DNA of 64,000 bases, from contig RPFO01000104.1 of NCBI GenBank assembly GCA_009746045.1, positions 6,081,395 to 6,145,394 on the forward strand, given 5' to 3'. Both the position numbers and the translations under genes were made by a program. This stretch comes from Mesostigma viride (lineage: Eukaryota; Streptophyta; Mesostigmatophyceae; Mesostigmatales; Mesostigmataceae). This document shows, one piece after another, positions 39,400 to 51,648 of the stretch; positions within the stretch are counted from its first letter, which is position 1; the number at the start of each line of letters is the position of its first letter. The notes beneath the pieces were generated by a model. That model was not told the origin of the DNA. It did not search any database and saw only the letters and a program-made list of their open reading frames with translations.

Positions 39400-40232
39400 C
39401 CCTGCCCTACTTGGCCAGCGCACCACGCTTGGCATCGCTTCTTTCAATGCTCATGGGCCTACCTACAGGTGGACACCGATCACGTTCATTGCATGGCTGA
39501 GCTCGTGGCATTCTGCATCGCCCACCGCATTGATATCCTTGGTGTGTAGAAGCATCACCGTATGGTAAGCGCTGGGCGTGCTCGATCCCTTAGAGGTGGA
39601 GATGGAGCATGTTGATGAGAAAGGTTGGCGTACCTAAGTAAGTAAGTAAGTAAGTAAGTACTTGCGTGTCATGCGCAAAGGCATGCCACGGAGTACTATG
39701 CTAATCTCATTAGAAAAATAATTACACAAAAGTTTAAACAAATATCGTCTGCATCATCCCCCAACCGTTAAGCACTAGATGGGGATGTAATCCTCATCCG
39801 AGCTGTCCTCTACTGTAATGGCAGACGAGGCGGTAGTGTAGCGGCTATCCTCAGGACCAATAACCTCCACCTGCGGACTTCTACCCTGGCGTACCTATTT
39901 TAATTGGTAGTGCTGTTGTTCCAGGTCAGGGTGGGGTTGGCTTGTTAATTATGCTCACTGCATATCGCTTGTTACGCTCGCTTGTTATGCCCCTTGCAGT
40001 TGAGCAGCTCACCGGTGAGGTCCGTACGCTGGTCTCCTCGCGTGTGCTAGTAGCTACCTTCACAGCCTTGGAAGGCCACTGGCCATTCCAAACACGGTCA
40101 CCATTGGCGTTGGATATGCACATCACTCGGGTCACCCTGCATGATCCGGCGCGCCACCAGTTTTTCCAAAGCCTTCAGGATACTCCGGTGCTCCGTGTCT
40201 CCCCAACTGAAGCATGCGTCGTATGTGTTTAA
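39400..40232 (+). pseudogene. LINE APE-type endonuclease remnant, split by a younger LINE
   Basis: LGIASFNAHGPTY at about 39428 matches the first strand of APE endonucleases of non-LTR elements. With one frameshift it continues VAFCIAHRIDILGV-stop-KHHRMVS (39510-39560), the usual second block, then VEMEHVDEKGWRT up to 39633. Removing the insert at 39636-39886 continues the frame as TYFNW, then, after a stop and a shift, VGLLIMLTAYR near 39935 and a further 90 codons. GWRTYF and GGVGLLI are typical of this domain. Several stops show it is dead. The rest of the LINE (RT) is absent. Confidence 0.65.
39636..39886 (-). mobile_element. 5'-truncated LINE tail with 10-bp target duplication
   Basis: 251 bp nearly identical to the 3' part of the LINE insert at 61480-62043. 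It starts with an (AAGT)n tail on the plus strand, i.e. a (TTAC)n tail at its 3' end on the minus strand. TGGCGTACCT occurs on both sides (39626-39635, 39887-39896). Excision restores the endonuclease frame across the junction. Confidence 0.88.
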
Positions 40233-40879
40233 TTAGTGAACCAATGTATCCGGTATCCACATGACGCAGTATACGTATCACAACTAATTGAAACTTTTCA
40301 TAACACGTTAAAATTAATTGATTGGTACCCATGCGAGCACTCTTCGTGCTTACTAATCATGGCTTACTAATCATTAATGTTCAGGTCGGTGCATGGCGAA
40401 GCACAAACTAGCTGGCCAGAAAGGCTGACCGCACCCCCACCGAACATTGCACGGTACTCGGTAATGCTATGCCACAGAAGCCTGACCTGGTGGACCCTAG
40501 GGCCTAGTGCACCATGCCTAACTTCCATCGTAGTATACGGAAACCATAGTACACACAATTTCTCAGATCAGCTTCCATCCATGCCTGTACTCATAGACAT
40601 CCACCTGGCTTGCCTTCAGGCATGAGGGAAGACGGGTGTCTTTGCCCCCCTCTTGTTGTGCAACACACAGGGACATAAAGCACTAGATGTGCTGGCAATG
40701 CTGCGCGTGCCCCCCACGGATTTGTGTCATAGTAGTAAAAAGATATCTAGACAGCACACCCGGCTTCCGAGGCCATGTGCTCTGCCTTGCAGACAACTGA
40801 TACGAGATATTCCCAAGGAATTGGCACGCCAAGCGTCTGGCATTGTCAGTTGCCTCATTTCGTCACATGCAGGTCTATG
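40233..40879. other. Intergenic DNA, no gene seen
   Basis: Downstream of the aldolase/dehydrogenase stop codon and the LINE remnant. No domain recognised in short frames; part of it is presumably the 3' UTR of the minus-strand gene. Confidence 0.4.
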
Positions 40880-43800
40880 TCATCGGGGGAATGCCTCAGG
40901 CAGGCCCCCATCGATCGTGATGATGTCCCCCGTCGTATACGCCATACGCGGGCTGGCCAGCAACACCGCCGCGTCCGCGCAGGCCTCGGCCGGGATCAGC
41001 CCGACCCCCATCACGTTCCTCTTCTGGTAAATCGCCAGCTGTTCCTCCACGGAGATGCCCCTCGTGGCCGAACGCTCCTGCACAAACCGCATGAACAGCG
41101 GCGTCTCCACCTGATCCGCATTGATGGCATTCACACGAATGCCACATGCGCCGAGCTCTACGGCTGCCACGCGCACCGCCTGGAGCAGTGCGGCCTTGCT
41201 GCCACCATACGCCACTGCCTCCTTACCGGGGGCGACGGCGGCCTTGGACACCGAGGCGATGATGCTGCCCCCCAGGCCCTGGCGGCGGAAAATGCGGGCG
41301 AGAGCGCCCATGCAGCGCACGGCGCCGATGTAGTGGACGTCCACCTGGGCCTGCCAGGTGTCCATGGTGCATGTCCCACGTGGGTATATATATGGAAAAG
41401 AGCACGAATCACACACATGGCGAGATGATGTAAGACATGACGCACGCACATGGCGATTTCATGTGTGGCGATCGATGTGAGAAGAGACGTGTGGCGATCC
41501 ATTATAAGAGACGTGTGGCGATCCATTATAAGAGACGTGTGGCGATCCATTATATGTGGCGATCCATTATAAGAGACGTGTGGTGATCCATTATAAGAGA
41601 CGTGTGGCGATCCATTATAAGAGACGTGTGGCGATCCATTATAAGAGACGTGTGGCGATCCATGATAAGAGACGTGTGGTGATGCGAGGAATGCTTCCGT
41701 AGGACTCTTGCATGGTCAACTGAATGGAAGGGGCATGTGCCTGGTTGGGGGGTCATGGAGCTGAGGATCCACACACCATGGGGGTTGGAAGACGATCAGA
41801 TGGCCTTCAAAATAGCGTTTTGCGCTTGAGGCGGTGAGATGGCATAACTATTTATAGGAACCACAACAAAGAATCCCTTCACAAACAGACACCATGACTT
41901 CCTGAGCGGGATACAGGGCCGATGGCAGGTAGGAGGGAATAGACGAGCAGACAGGGGGGAAACCAGGGGGGAAACCAAGAGACATCGCCATTATCACCAC
42001 TCAAAGTTAGCTCCGAAACGCCCACACATCGTCAAGCCATTACACAGAGTAGAGCACAGGTCCTTCATCTCCATTCAATCCCCCGTGAAGTTGAATCACC
42101 CCTGGACAACACAAGGCAGGAAACATGTAGGGGCATACATGATAGAACGGGCCCCACAAACTCTGGACGCAAACATGAAGCAGCAGAGACGTGGACGCAT
42201 AAAAGCACGGGACAAGAAGCAAGAGAGGCAGAGAAAGACGCAACAAGAGCAAAGACAATTCGGGGCTCGATGGCTTCGCCCACGGCAACCTCTCAAGGGG
42301 CCAGCATGGGGTGAAACCATCCCCTGTTGTCTTCATGACCGGGCGAAGCCGTAGGCCTGACAGTAGCTTTGATTCCAAGTATTTAGCAGCGCCCTACCTC
42401 TACACACGACCTATCGCTATACACACCGTTCACCGTATCTCTAAACGCAACCTATCTACAGGGACCCTACCTGCAGGTCGCCCCGCGTGATCCCTGTAAC
42501 GGGTGCGAACCGAGGCGGGCGCCCCGCCGAGTACACCAGCGTGTCCACCCCTCCGTACGCCAGCACGGCCGCCCGTGCCATATGCTCAATACTAATGTCA
42601 TCACACACGTCCACCTGCACCGCCGTCGCTCGGCCCACCCCAGCCAACGCATTCAACGAGGTGGCCACTCCTTCTGCGGCCGCCAGTACAACATCTGCGA
42701 CGATGACATGCGCCCCTTCGGCAGCAAACCGCACCGCGGTAGCCTTACCGATCCCGCTGCCCCCTCCCACGACCAGTGCAACGTGGCGGGCCATCCCAAA
42801 GGGGTTGTTCTCCCGCTCCTTTCGAGCCGCCTCGTCCAGCTTACGGCGTTCGAGCGGCCAGTGCTCGAACTCAAACGCTTGAGGCTCGGGCAGGGAGGTG
42901 TAGGAGGAGAAGGAGGAGGCAAGGAGGATGGAGGCCAGCGTGGCGCGGTAGCAGGCGGCAGCGACGGTGGCCGATTTCTTGTCGCGGAAGCCGGTGATGA
43001 GGCCCACGCCTTTTGCAGGGGGGGAGTGATACAAAGGAAGCAACTGGGAGGCAGGGTGTTGTAAGTGTGCTGGGATCTGGATGGAAAGGCAGTATGGTTG
43101 CCGTGATGAGGAAGACCAGAGTGATGCGCCCCGTGCCTAGTGTGTGTGTGGGAGGCAGGGCATCCACTGGAAAACAGAGCGTGGCGACAGGGCAGGCAAA
43201 GCAAACCAAGGCATGGCGATACTGTGGCACGTGCATGCGGGGGGGGGGGGGGGGGGGGGGGGGGGATGGATGCGCCTAGGCAATGTGGTGATGGGGCGGA
43301 GCCAAAAGATAACAGCCAAGTGGCAGGCAGCATGGTAGAGCAGCAGCAATGAACTTTTATCAAGTCTATAGAACTAGTCAAGTATACGCATTACAAGCAA
43401 ATATACTTGTTTTGATGAATTAGGGAAGTCTTCATTATTTGATGAATATATATGGCAGGTAAAATGTACTCACAGCCCATGCAGGCAAATTTTGCCAGCC
43501 CCACAGCCAGTGGCAGTGGCAGTGGCAGTGGCGGAGGCCCTGGGTGTACCTGCTTTAATGACAGTGATGGTCCGAACTGGCCAAAAAAATGGTCCTCTTG
43601 CTGCTGGTGCTGGTGCTGGTGCTGCTGGTGGTGGTGGTGGTGGTGGTGGTGGTGGTGGTGGTGGTGGTGGTGGTGGTGGTGGTGGTGGTGGTGGTGGTGG
43701 TGGTGGTGGTGGTGGTGGTGGTGCTGCTGCTGCTGCTGCCGCTGCTGCTGCTGCAACTCCATTGACCAACTACGACTAACAAAAAGCCACACCACCTTCT

Positions 43801-46800
43801 GACAGCAAGCGCATCCTGGTCGCAAGGATAAGGGAAGAGGCACGAACTGTAATTGCTGCTGCCTACTGCTGCACCTATATCTTTGTCCACCTTCCCCTTC
43901 TTCTTCTCCCTCCTATCCTCCTTATCCCTGTCCTCCCCTCCTCTTTTCCACTGCTGCTGCACCACCGGTCATACCCTCCTCAAGCACCCAGCATCAGCAC
44001 ATCGCCAACATGCTCTCCTAGGCACGATGGAACTAGCTACAACACGCCGTTACGCTGATGCTGGCACAATGGAACACGCCATTGCACTGATGCTGGAACG
44101 ACGGAACTAGCTGCAACACGCCATTACGCTGATGCTGGCATAATGGAATCCGGAATTCCAGCGCGAAGACTGTGAGATTCAAGAGATTCGATAAGGGCAC
44201 CTTCTCCAACGAGACACAGCGCCGCGCCTACCTGGGATCAAAACGACCTTGGCCCAATCTTGGAGTGGCAACAGTGCAGGCGCAGCCCCCCCGTCCCCGC
44301 GGCCCGCTCCCCCCCCATACCCCTCCCCTAGACCAGTCCAGCCGCTGTTCCGTGCGTGAAATTCCAGGTACTCCAGCCGCTGCAACCACAGCTGCTCCAT
44401 CACATCCTCCACAATCCTCGCCACGTCCTTCTCCACGCCCTCGTCATCGCCGCACCCCGCCGCCAGCACGGCGCGCAATGGCACTTCCGGCAGGTCCACC
44501 CACAGGGGCACCCGGCCCGCCCGCAGGATGTGCTCGGGCGTGGCAGTCCCGCGCGCGCATAGTTCCTTCATCCCAGGCGCAGCCAGCGCGTCAAGCACCG
44601 CGGGCGAGTCGTCAAGATGGAGCACGACACGGTGAAGCCGGGACTGTGCTGAGGGCATGTGTGCGGGGGGGAGTGCCGCTGGAATGTGGGGTTTACTGGC
44701 ATCATCAATACAGGGTTTGCTGGCATCATCTAGGCGAGGCTTCTTCCTGGTGGCTGCATCACTGGCCCCAGTGCCGGACGAACGAGTTACGGACGCCGGC
44801 AGTGATGAAGAAGCGCTCGCGGACGCCGGCAGTGATGAAGCAGCGCTCGCGGATGCCGGCAGCGCTGACGCTTTGGTGCTTGTGGAAGGCGGCGGGAGGG
44901 AGAGCGCGTCCGCGTTCACGGTGACGCATTCGGAGAGAAAGCCACGGATCACGGGCATGACCAGGGATGCCACGTGGCGCCGCTGGGACGCGTCCAGGGG
45001 TATGCCCTCGCAGGCGCAGTGGCACGCGTGGCCGGTGCTCGGCGTGGGCGCCTGTTGTTTCAAAGGGCCAGGAGAGCGGAGGAAAGTGGGGAGGGGAGGG
45101 ATTACTAATGCACGGTCCAGTGCAAAACCTGTCACTGGGCTATGACATGCTCAGACAACGTCGGCGTTCCCCAGTAGAGCATGAAATCTACGATAGGATA
45201 CATCCACAACAACACCAAGCCATCTCCCACCGCATAAGAGCGCTAGCAGGCCACCTGGATCGTTGTAAATTGTGCTCACTGCCTTCCTCCCTCGGTCACT
45301 CTACCTTGTGCTGGTCCAGGTACTGCCGCATGCGGTGGGTAATGTCGACCAGTCGCTGGTGGCACTCGCGCGCGCTCTCCCCCCACACGACCAGGCCGTG
45401 GTGTGCGAGTGCGAGCCCGAACGCATCCTGCGGCAGCCCGCCATCGCCCACCATGCGCGCCAGCTGGCAGCTGAGGGGGAACCCTGGCCTTGCGTACGGC
45501 ACTAGCAGGAGGCGGCCGTGGAACAGCTCACGGATGACTCGGGAGGCGTCGCCATCGGGGACGTTTGTCAGTGCCATCGTAGGGACGTCATGGGTGTGGA
45601 GGATGACGCGCGCGGGGAGGAGGGAATGGAGGGGCGTCTCCACGCTGGGCACCGGCTGGGCCGCATCCACCATGCAGCGCGCCATGAAGGCCATCATCTC
45701 GGCATCGCTCATGGTCAGGCCGGGGCGAACAAGCGCACCCAGGGCGGGCAGGGAGAGCTGCGGGTGATAAAGGGGGTTGGTTTTCCATCGATGTCATTGG
45801 GTTTGGGGGAGGGGGGGGAGGACAGGCCGTTGGGGGACATGGGGTTCGGGGGAGCGGGGGGAGGGTGGGTGGTAATTCAGGAGGGGGGAGACAGTGAAAG
45901 GTACGTCGTGTGGTAGAGCAAGGGTGGCATTTTTTGACACAACAGATACCGCGAATCCAATCGATGAATGAATGGGTGAACGATGTGGAAGGTGCCTCAC
46001 GAATCCTATCCATGAATGAATGCATGAATGCATGAATGCATGAATGCATGGATGCATGAATGCATGGATGCATGAATGCATGAATGCATGGATGCATGAA
46101 TGCATGGATGCATGGATGCATGAATGCACGAATGCACGAATGCACGAATGCACGAATGCACGAATGCACGAATGCACGAATGCACGAATGCACGAATGCA
46201 CGAATGCACGAATGCACGAATGCACGAATGCACGAATGCACGAATGCACGAATGCACGAATGCACGAATGCACGAATGCACGAATGCACGAATGCACGAA
46301 TGCACGAATGCACGAATGCACGAATGCACGAATGCACGAATGCACGAATGCACGAATGCACGAATGCACGAATGCACGAATGCACGAATGCACGAATGCA
46401 CGAATGCACGAATGCACGAATGCACGAATGCACGAATGCACGAATGCACGAATGCAGGAATGCAGGAATGCAGGAATGCAGGAATGCAGGAATGCAGGAA
46501 TGCAGGAATGCAGGAATGCAGGAATGCAGGAATGCACGAATGCACGAATGCACGAATGCACGAATGCACGAATGCACGAATGCACGAATGCACGAATGCA
46601 CGAATGCACGAATGCACGAATGCACGAATGCACGAATGCACGAATGCACGAATGCACGAATGCACGAATGCACGAATGCACGAATGCACGAATGCACGAA
46701 TGCACGAATGCACGAATGCACGAATGCACGAATGCACGAATGCACGAATGCACGAATGCACGAATGCACGAATGCACGAATGCACGAATGCACGAATGCA

Positions 46801-49800
46801 CGAATGCACGAATGCACGAATGCACGAATGCACGAATGCACGAATGCACGAATGCACGAATGCACGAATGCACGAATGCACGAATGCACGAATGCACGAA
46901 TGCACGAATGCACGAATGCACGAATGCACGAATGCACGAATGCACGAATGCACGAATGCACGAATGCACGAATGCACGAATGCACGAATGCACGAATGCA
47001 CGAATGCACGAATGCACGAATGCACGAATGCACGAATGCACGAATGCACGAATGCACGAATGCACGAATGCACGAATGCACGAATGCACGAATGCACGAA
47101 TGCACGAATGCAGGAATGCAGGAATGCAGGAATGCAGGAATGCAGGAATGCAGGAATGCAGGAATGCAGGAATGCAGGAATGCAGGAATGCAGGAATGCA
47201 GGAATGCAGGAATGCAGGAATGCAGGAATGCAGGAATGCAGGAATGCAGGAATGCAGGAATGCAGGAATGCAGGAATGCAGGAATGCAGGAATGCAGGAA
47301 TGCAGGAATGCAGGAATGCAGGAATGCAGGAATGCAGGAATGCAGGAATGCAGGAATGCAGGAATGCAGGAATGCAGGAATGCAGGAATGCAGGAATGCA
47401 GGAATGCAGGAATGCAGGAATGCAGGAATGCAGGAATGCAGGAATGCAGGAATGCAGGAATGCACGAATGCACGAATGCACGAATGCACGAATGCACGAA
47501 TGCACGAATGCACGAATGCACGAATGCAGGAATGCAGGAATGCAGGAATGCAGGAATGCAGGAATGCAGGAATGCAGGAATGCAGGAATGCAGGAATGCA
47601 GGAATGCAGGAATGCAGGAATGCAGGAATGCAGGAATGCAGGAATGCAGGAATGCAGGAATGCAGGAATGCAGGAATGCAGGAATGCAGGAATGCAGGAA
47701 TGCAGGAATGCAGGAATGCAGGAATGCAGGAATGCAGGAATGCAGGAATGCAGGAATGCAGGAATGCAGGAATGCAGGAATGCAGGAATGCAGGAATGCA
47801 GGAATGCAGGAATGCAGGAATGCAGGAATGCAGGAATGCAGGAATGCAGGAATGCAGGAATGCAGGAATGCAGGAATGCAGGAATGCAGGAATGCAGGAA
47901 TGCAGGAATGCAGGAATGCAGGAATGCAGGAATGCAGGAATGCAGGAATGCAGGAATGCAGGAATGCAGGAATGCAGGAATGCAGGAATGCAGGAATGCA
48001 GGAATGCAGGAATGCAGGAATGCAGGAATGCAGGAATGCAGGAATGCAGGAATGCAGGAATGCAGGAATGCAGGAATGCAGGAATGCAGGAATGCAGGAA
48101 TGCAGGAATGCAGGAATGCAGGAATGCAGGAATGCAGGAATGCAGGAATGCAGGAATGCAGGAATGCAGGAATGCAGGAATGCAGGAATGCAGGAATGCA
48201 GGAATGCAGGAATGCAGGAATGCAGGAATGCAGGAATGCAGGAATGCAGGAATGCAGGAATGCAGGAATGCAGGAATGCAGGAATGCAGGAATGCAGGAA
48301 TGCAGGAATGCAGGAATGCAGGAATGCAGGAATGCAGGAATGCAGGAATGCAGGAATGCAGGAATGCAGGAATGCAGGAATGCAGGAATGCAGGAATGCA
48401 GGAATGCAGGAATGCAGGAATGCAGGAATGCAGGAATGCAGGAATGCAGGAATGCAGGAATGCAGGAATGCAGGAATGCAGGAATGCAGGAATGCAGGAA
48501 TGCAGGAATGCAGGAATGCAGGAATGCAGGAATGCAGGAATGCAGGAATGCAGGAATGCAGGAATGCAGGAATGCAGGAATGCAGGAATGCAGGAATGCA
48601 GGAATGCAGGAATGCAGGAATGCAGGAATGCAGGAATGCAGGAATGCAGGAATGCAGGAATGCAGGAATGCAGGAATGCAGGAATGCAGGAATGCAGGAA
48701 TGCAGGAATGCAGGAATGCAGGAATGCAGGAATGCAGGAATGCAGGAATGCAGGAATGCAGGAATGCAGGAATGCAGGAATGCAGGAATGCATGAATGCA
48801 TGAATGCATGAATGCATGAATGCATGAATGCATGAATGCATGAATGCATGAATGCATGAATGCATGAATGCATGAATGCATGAATGCATGAATGCATGAA
48901 TGCATGAATGCATGAATGCATGAATGCATGAATGCATGAATGCATGAATGCATGAATGCATGAATGCATGAATGCATGAATGCATGAATGCATGAATGCA
49001 TGAATGCATGAATGCATGAATGCATGAATGCATGAATGCATGAATGCATGAATGCATGAATGCATGAATGCATGAATGCATGAATGCATGAATGCATGAA
49101 TGCATGAATGCATGAATGCATGAATGCATGAATGCATGAATGCATGAATGCATGAATGCATGAATGCATGAATGCATGAATGCATGAATGCATGAATGCA
49201 TGAATGCATGAATGCATGAATGCATGAATGCATGAATGCATGAATGCATGAATGCATGAATGCATGAATGCATGAATGCATGAATGCATGAATGCATGAA
49301 TGCATGAATGCATGAATGCATGAATGCATGAATGCATGAATGCATGAATGCATGAATGCATGAATGCATGAATGCATGAATGCATGAATGCATGAATGCA
49401 TGAATGCATGAATGCATGAATGCATGAATGCATGAATGCATGAATGCATGAATGCATGAATGCATGAATGCATGAATGCATGAATGCATGAATGCATGAA
49501 TGCATGAATGCATGAATGCATGAATGCATGAATGCATGAATGCATGAATGCATGAATGCATGCATGAGCGAGTAAGTGAATGAATTAGTGAGTGAGTGAG
49601 TGAGTGAGTGAGTGAGTGAGTGAGTGAGTGAGTGAGTGAGTGAGTGAGTGAGTGAGTGAGTGAGTGAGTGAGTGAGTGAGTGAGTGAGTGAGTGAGTGAG
49701 TGAGTGAGTGAGTGAGTGAGTGAGTGAGTGAGTGAGTGAGTGAGTGAGTGGAGCCGAGGGAGTAGGTGGCATGCTATCTTCAGTGAGACAGCCAGAGCAG

Positions 49801-50879
49801 TCTCTTCTGTGATACGCGAGTTCTGGTATTCAAGCCACCCGGTGAAAGCAATGCTTGAGCTGTAGGCGTGTGGGAGGAAAGGAGGAACGCAGGCCGTTGT
49901 GGCCAACGGAGCCTGGCATGCTATGGTTTGATTTCCATTCGACAATCAATACTGGTGTGTGAGGTAACCCGCGAGAGCCATGCCCTGACCCCCCGATGTG
50001 CATGTACTACACTGCATGATGATTGATCACTTGGATGCAACAGAACGCCCGCAGTAAACGCAGAGCATGCAGGATGGCTTAGAGGCTGGCCCCCAGGGGG
50101 ATGTGAAACGGGGATGTGACAAAAGTGGCAGCCTTGATGAAGCGGTTTCAAGGGAAGATAGAGTCAGTTCCTTTTGAGGACTTTGAATGTGCTGCAACTG
50201 GGCCCAAATTCGCGTGGAATGCACGTGCCTGGCCTGCAGCGGGATGCCAGTTGCCCAAAACTGGCAGTACTCCAAGAGGGGATAGTGTATGAGCCCATTT
50301 TGTAAAGTATACTGTCTTAACTAGCTGGGGGTTTCCCACTAGTGAGCTTCTCATGCTTTGCCGGCCTGACTTGCATAGCTAGCCATCTTCAATAATTATA
50401 AACTCCGGTATGTATACTACTGCAGTATTATGTAGACATGGTGCGTGGACGCAGCAGCCATAATAATGTAGTTCAGCCACCGACCTGCGTGAAGCCGCAA
50501 CGTTTGATCGTCCGCAGGTCCGTCCCGCTGCCCTTGACAAACAGATGCTCGCCGACCTTGACGCTGATGTTGCCTCCGCCTGCGAACAAGCGCAAACACA
50601 GCCGGAAGTCGGTGCTTGTGTATTAGCTAACGAAGCAACAGTAGCGGCGAAAGCTATATATATATCCAGGGGGTGAGAAGCAAGACAATCGAACCGCATA
50701 AGAGCATGTTGCAACAATTGTAGGTTGGAGCCATGCACAACCCCGGACGGCATAGCAATACCTGGCTGCACTAGCCATTCTTCGCCCCCGATCAAATTGC
50801 TGAGGTACACCAGGGTGTCAAGCTCGTCGGCAGCAGCAACCCGTTGGTCATCCCACGGCGGTAGCTCACTGCACTGCAT
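40880..50879 (-). CDS. Bifunctional class II aldolase / short-chain dehydrogenase (six exons)
   Basis: Exons on the minus strand: 50879-50762, 50579-50485, 45757-45305, 45051-44232, 43009-42471, 41350-40880. All introns are GT-AG, phases agree, and the total gives 831 aa. Residues 1-300 are a class II aldolase (adducin-like) domain: PGGGNISVKV, VKGSGTDL, HTHD (H125, H127, probable metal ligands) and HHGLVVWG. After an Ala/Ser-rich insert (about 250-330) come GTATPEHILR and VVLIPGVGL, then FEHWPLERRKL, a linker typical of RhaD-type fusions. A Rossmann SDR follows with GGGSGIG (577-583), Ser near 708, and YGGSK (Y723, K727), ending AFPR as in bacterial homologues. Such fusions cleave a sugar phosphate (rhamnulose-1-phosphate in some bacteria) and oxidise a product; the substrate here is unknown. 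The Met at 50879 sits just before the conserved PWDD; an upstream exon is possible. Bacterial forms are about 130 residues shorter. Confidence 0.85.
41458..41690. repeat. 24-bp minisatellite in intron 5
   Basis: About nine units of GATCCATTATAAGAGACGTG plus TGGC, some shortened or altered (CATGATAA, TGGTGATCC). It lies in the last intron of the aldolase/dehydrogenase gene. Confidence 0.9.
43239..43265. repeat. 27-bp poly-G run
   Basis: Uninterrupted G on the plus strand (C in the transcript), inside intron 4 of the aldolase/dehydrogenase gene. Exact length is uncertain for any sequencing method. Confidence 0.95.
43606..43755. repeat. GCT/GGT trinucleotide array
   Basis: CTGGTG units, then about 32 GGT repeats (43627-43722), then CTG units. 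It lies in intron 4. The Gly, Val, His and Trp homopolymer frames it opens on both strands are not genes. Confidence 0.95.
46015..49562. repeat. Octamer satellite (GAATGCAN)n in intron 2
   Basis: About 440 head-to-tail 8-bp units in homogeneous blocks: mixed A/T border 46015-46121; GAATGCAC 46122-46449 (41 units); GAATGCAG 46450-46529 (10); GAATGCAC 46530-47105 (72); GAATGCAG 47106-47457 (44); GAATGCAC 47458-47521 (8); GAATGCAG 47522-48785 (158); GAATGCAT 48786-49561 (97). Phase is perfect throughout. It has no stops in several frames, which explains minus frames of up to 1,394 codons and plus frames of about 900; none is a gene. Confidence 0.97.
49587..49750. repeat. (TGAG)n tetranucleotide array
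   Basis: About 41 TGAG units next to the octamer satellite, still inside intron 2 of the aldolase/dehydrogenase gene. Confidence 0.95.
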
Positions 50880-51305
50880 CGTGGAAAGTCGTTGCACAGG
50901 ACGTTCGAATGCCAGCCGGTTGCGTAATCTAGAATGAATCAGCAAATGTACTTCTTGGCGTTGCCTCAATGCTTACAGCAGATAAGCGCTTGAGGGGTGA
51001 GCACTGCTGAGTAAAAGTTGACAAGGTAAATTATTGTACTAGGTCGATAATGTTCGGTTCACTTCTGCTAGCGCGGGAGAAGAGTGCGGCAGGCTGATGC
51101 CTTGCGGAATGTGTTAACACGGTTGTCATGATTTTTTAGAAGCAATGAAATTCCAATAACCATACTATGGGTAATGAGGTTCGTCTGCAGTACTTCTAGT
51201 AATTACTTACTACCTAGTCTCGTTCTCCCCGCTAATGACGACTGCGACTACGCAACTTGGAAGACTGCGCGCAAATTAATTATATAACAGTGCAAGTTAA
51301 TTATA
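50880..51305. other. Upstream region of the aldolase/dehydrogenase gene
   Basis: No gene seen. On the minus strand, an ATTCTAG at about 50934 could be an acceptor for an unseen 5' exon or leader. Confidence 0.3.
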
Positions 51306-51450
51306 TAAAAGTGGAAGTCTTTCATGCACTCATGGGGATGAATAAGTTCTTTACACTCACGCCGGACGCCGATAAATCTTCAGTACAATGGCTACCAATG
51401 GTCGCAGGGCGCGCCTTATTAATTCGGGCACCCCAATTTTGGCACAACTA
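51306..51450 (+). pseudogene. LINE C-terminal fragment (plus strand)
   Basis: HALMGMNKFFTLTPDADKSS then VQWLPMVAGRALL resembles the extreme C-terminus of the opposite-strand LINE fragment next to it (HDLLGRNQVFTSMPHHGDY, VQWLPWSNNAPY). About 45 codons only, in opposite orientation to its neighbour. Confidence 0.5.
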
Positions 51451-51648
51451 GGTGTTTGGCATACACCGTGCCTTGGGTAATATGCCCGATGGTCTGTAGG
51501 GATACGAAAATAAACAACACCCAAATTTTCGGGGAAATGGGTATATTTTATTAGCCAATTATGGACCAAAGAGGTGAGAGGGGAAATGAGTATCAGCGAA
51601 TCCTAATGAAGGTGGGCACACACACGTGTGGCGGTGACAGGTGAAAGG

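Noticed and set aside
43391-43965. Poly-Gly, poly-His, poly-Pro and poly-Trp frames
   Set aside because: All are frame readings of the GGT/GCT array in intron 4.
46122-49561. CRISPR-like array
   Set aside because: Units are contiguous 8-bp repeats with no spacers, in a eukaryotic intron.
45588-49945. Reading frames of 900-1,394 codons on both strands
   Set aside because: They are translations of the stop-free octamer and TGAG arrays, 8 residues in period, on overlapping frames; the array lies in an intron.
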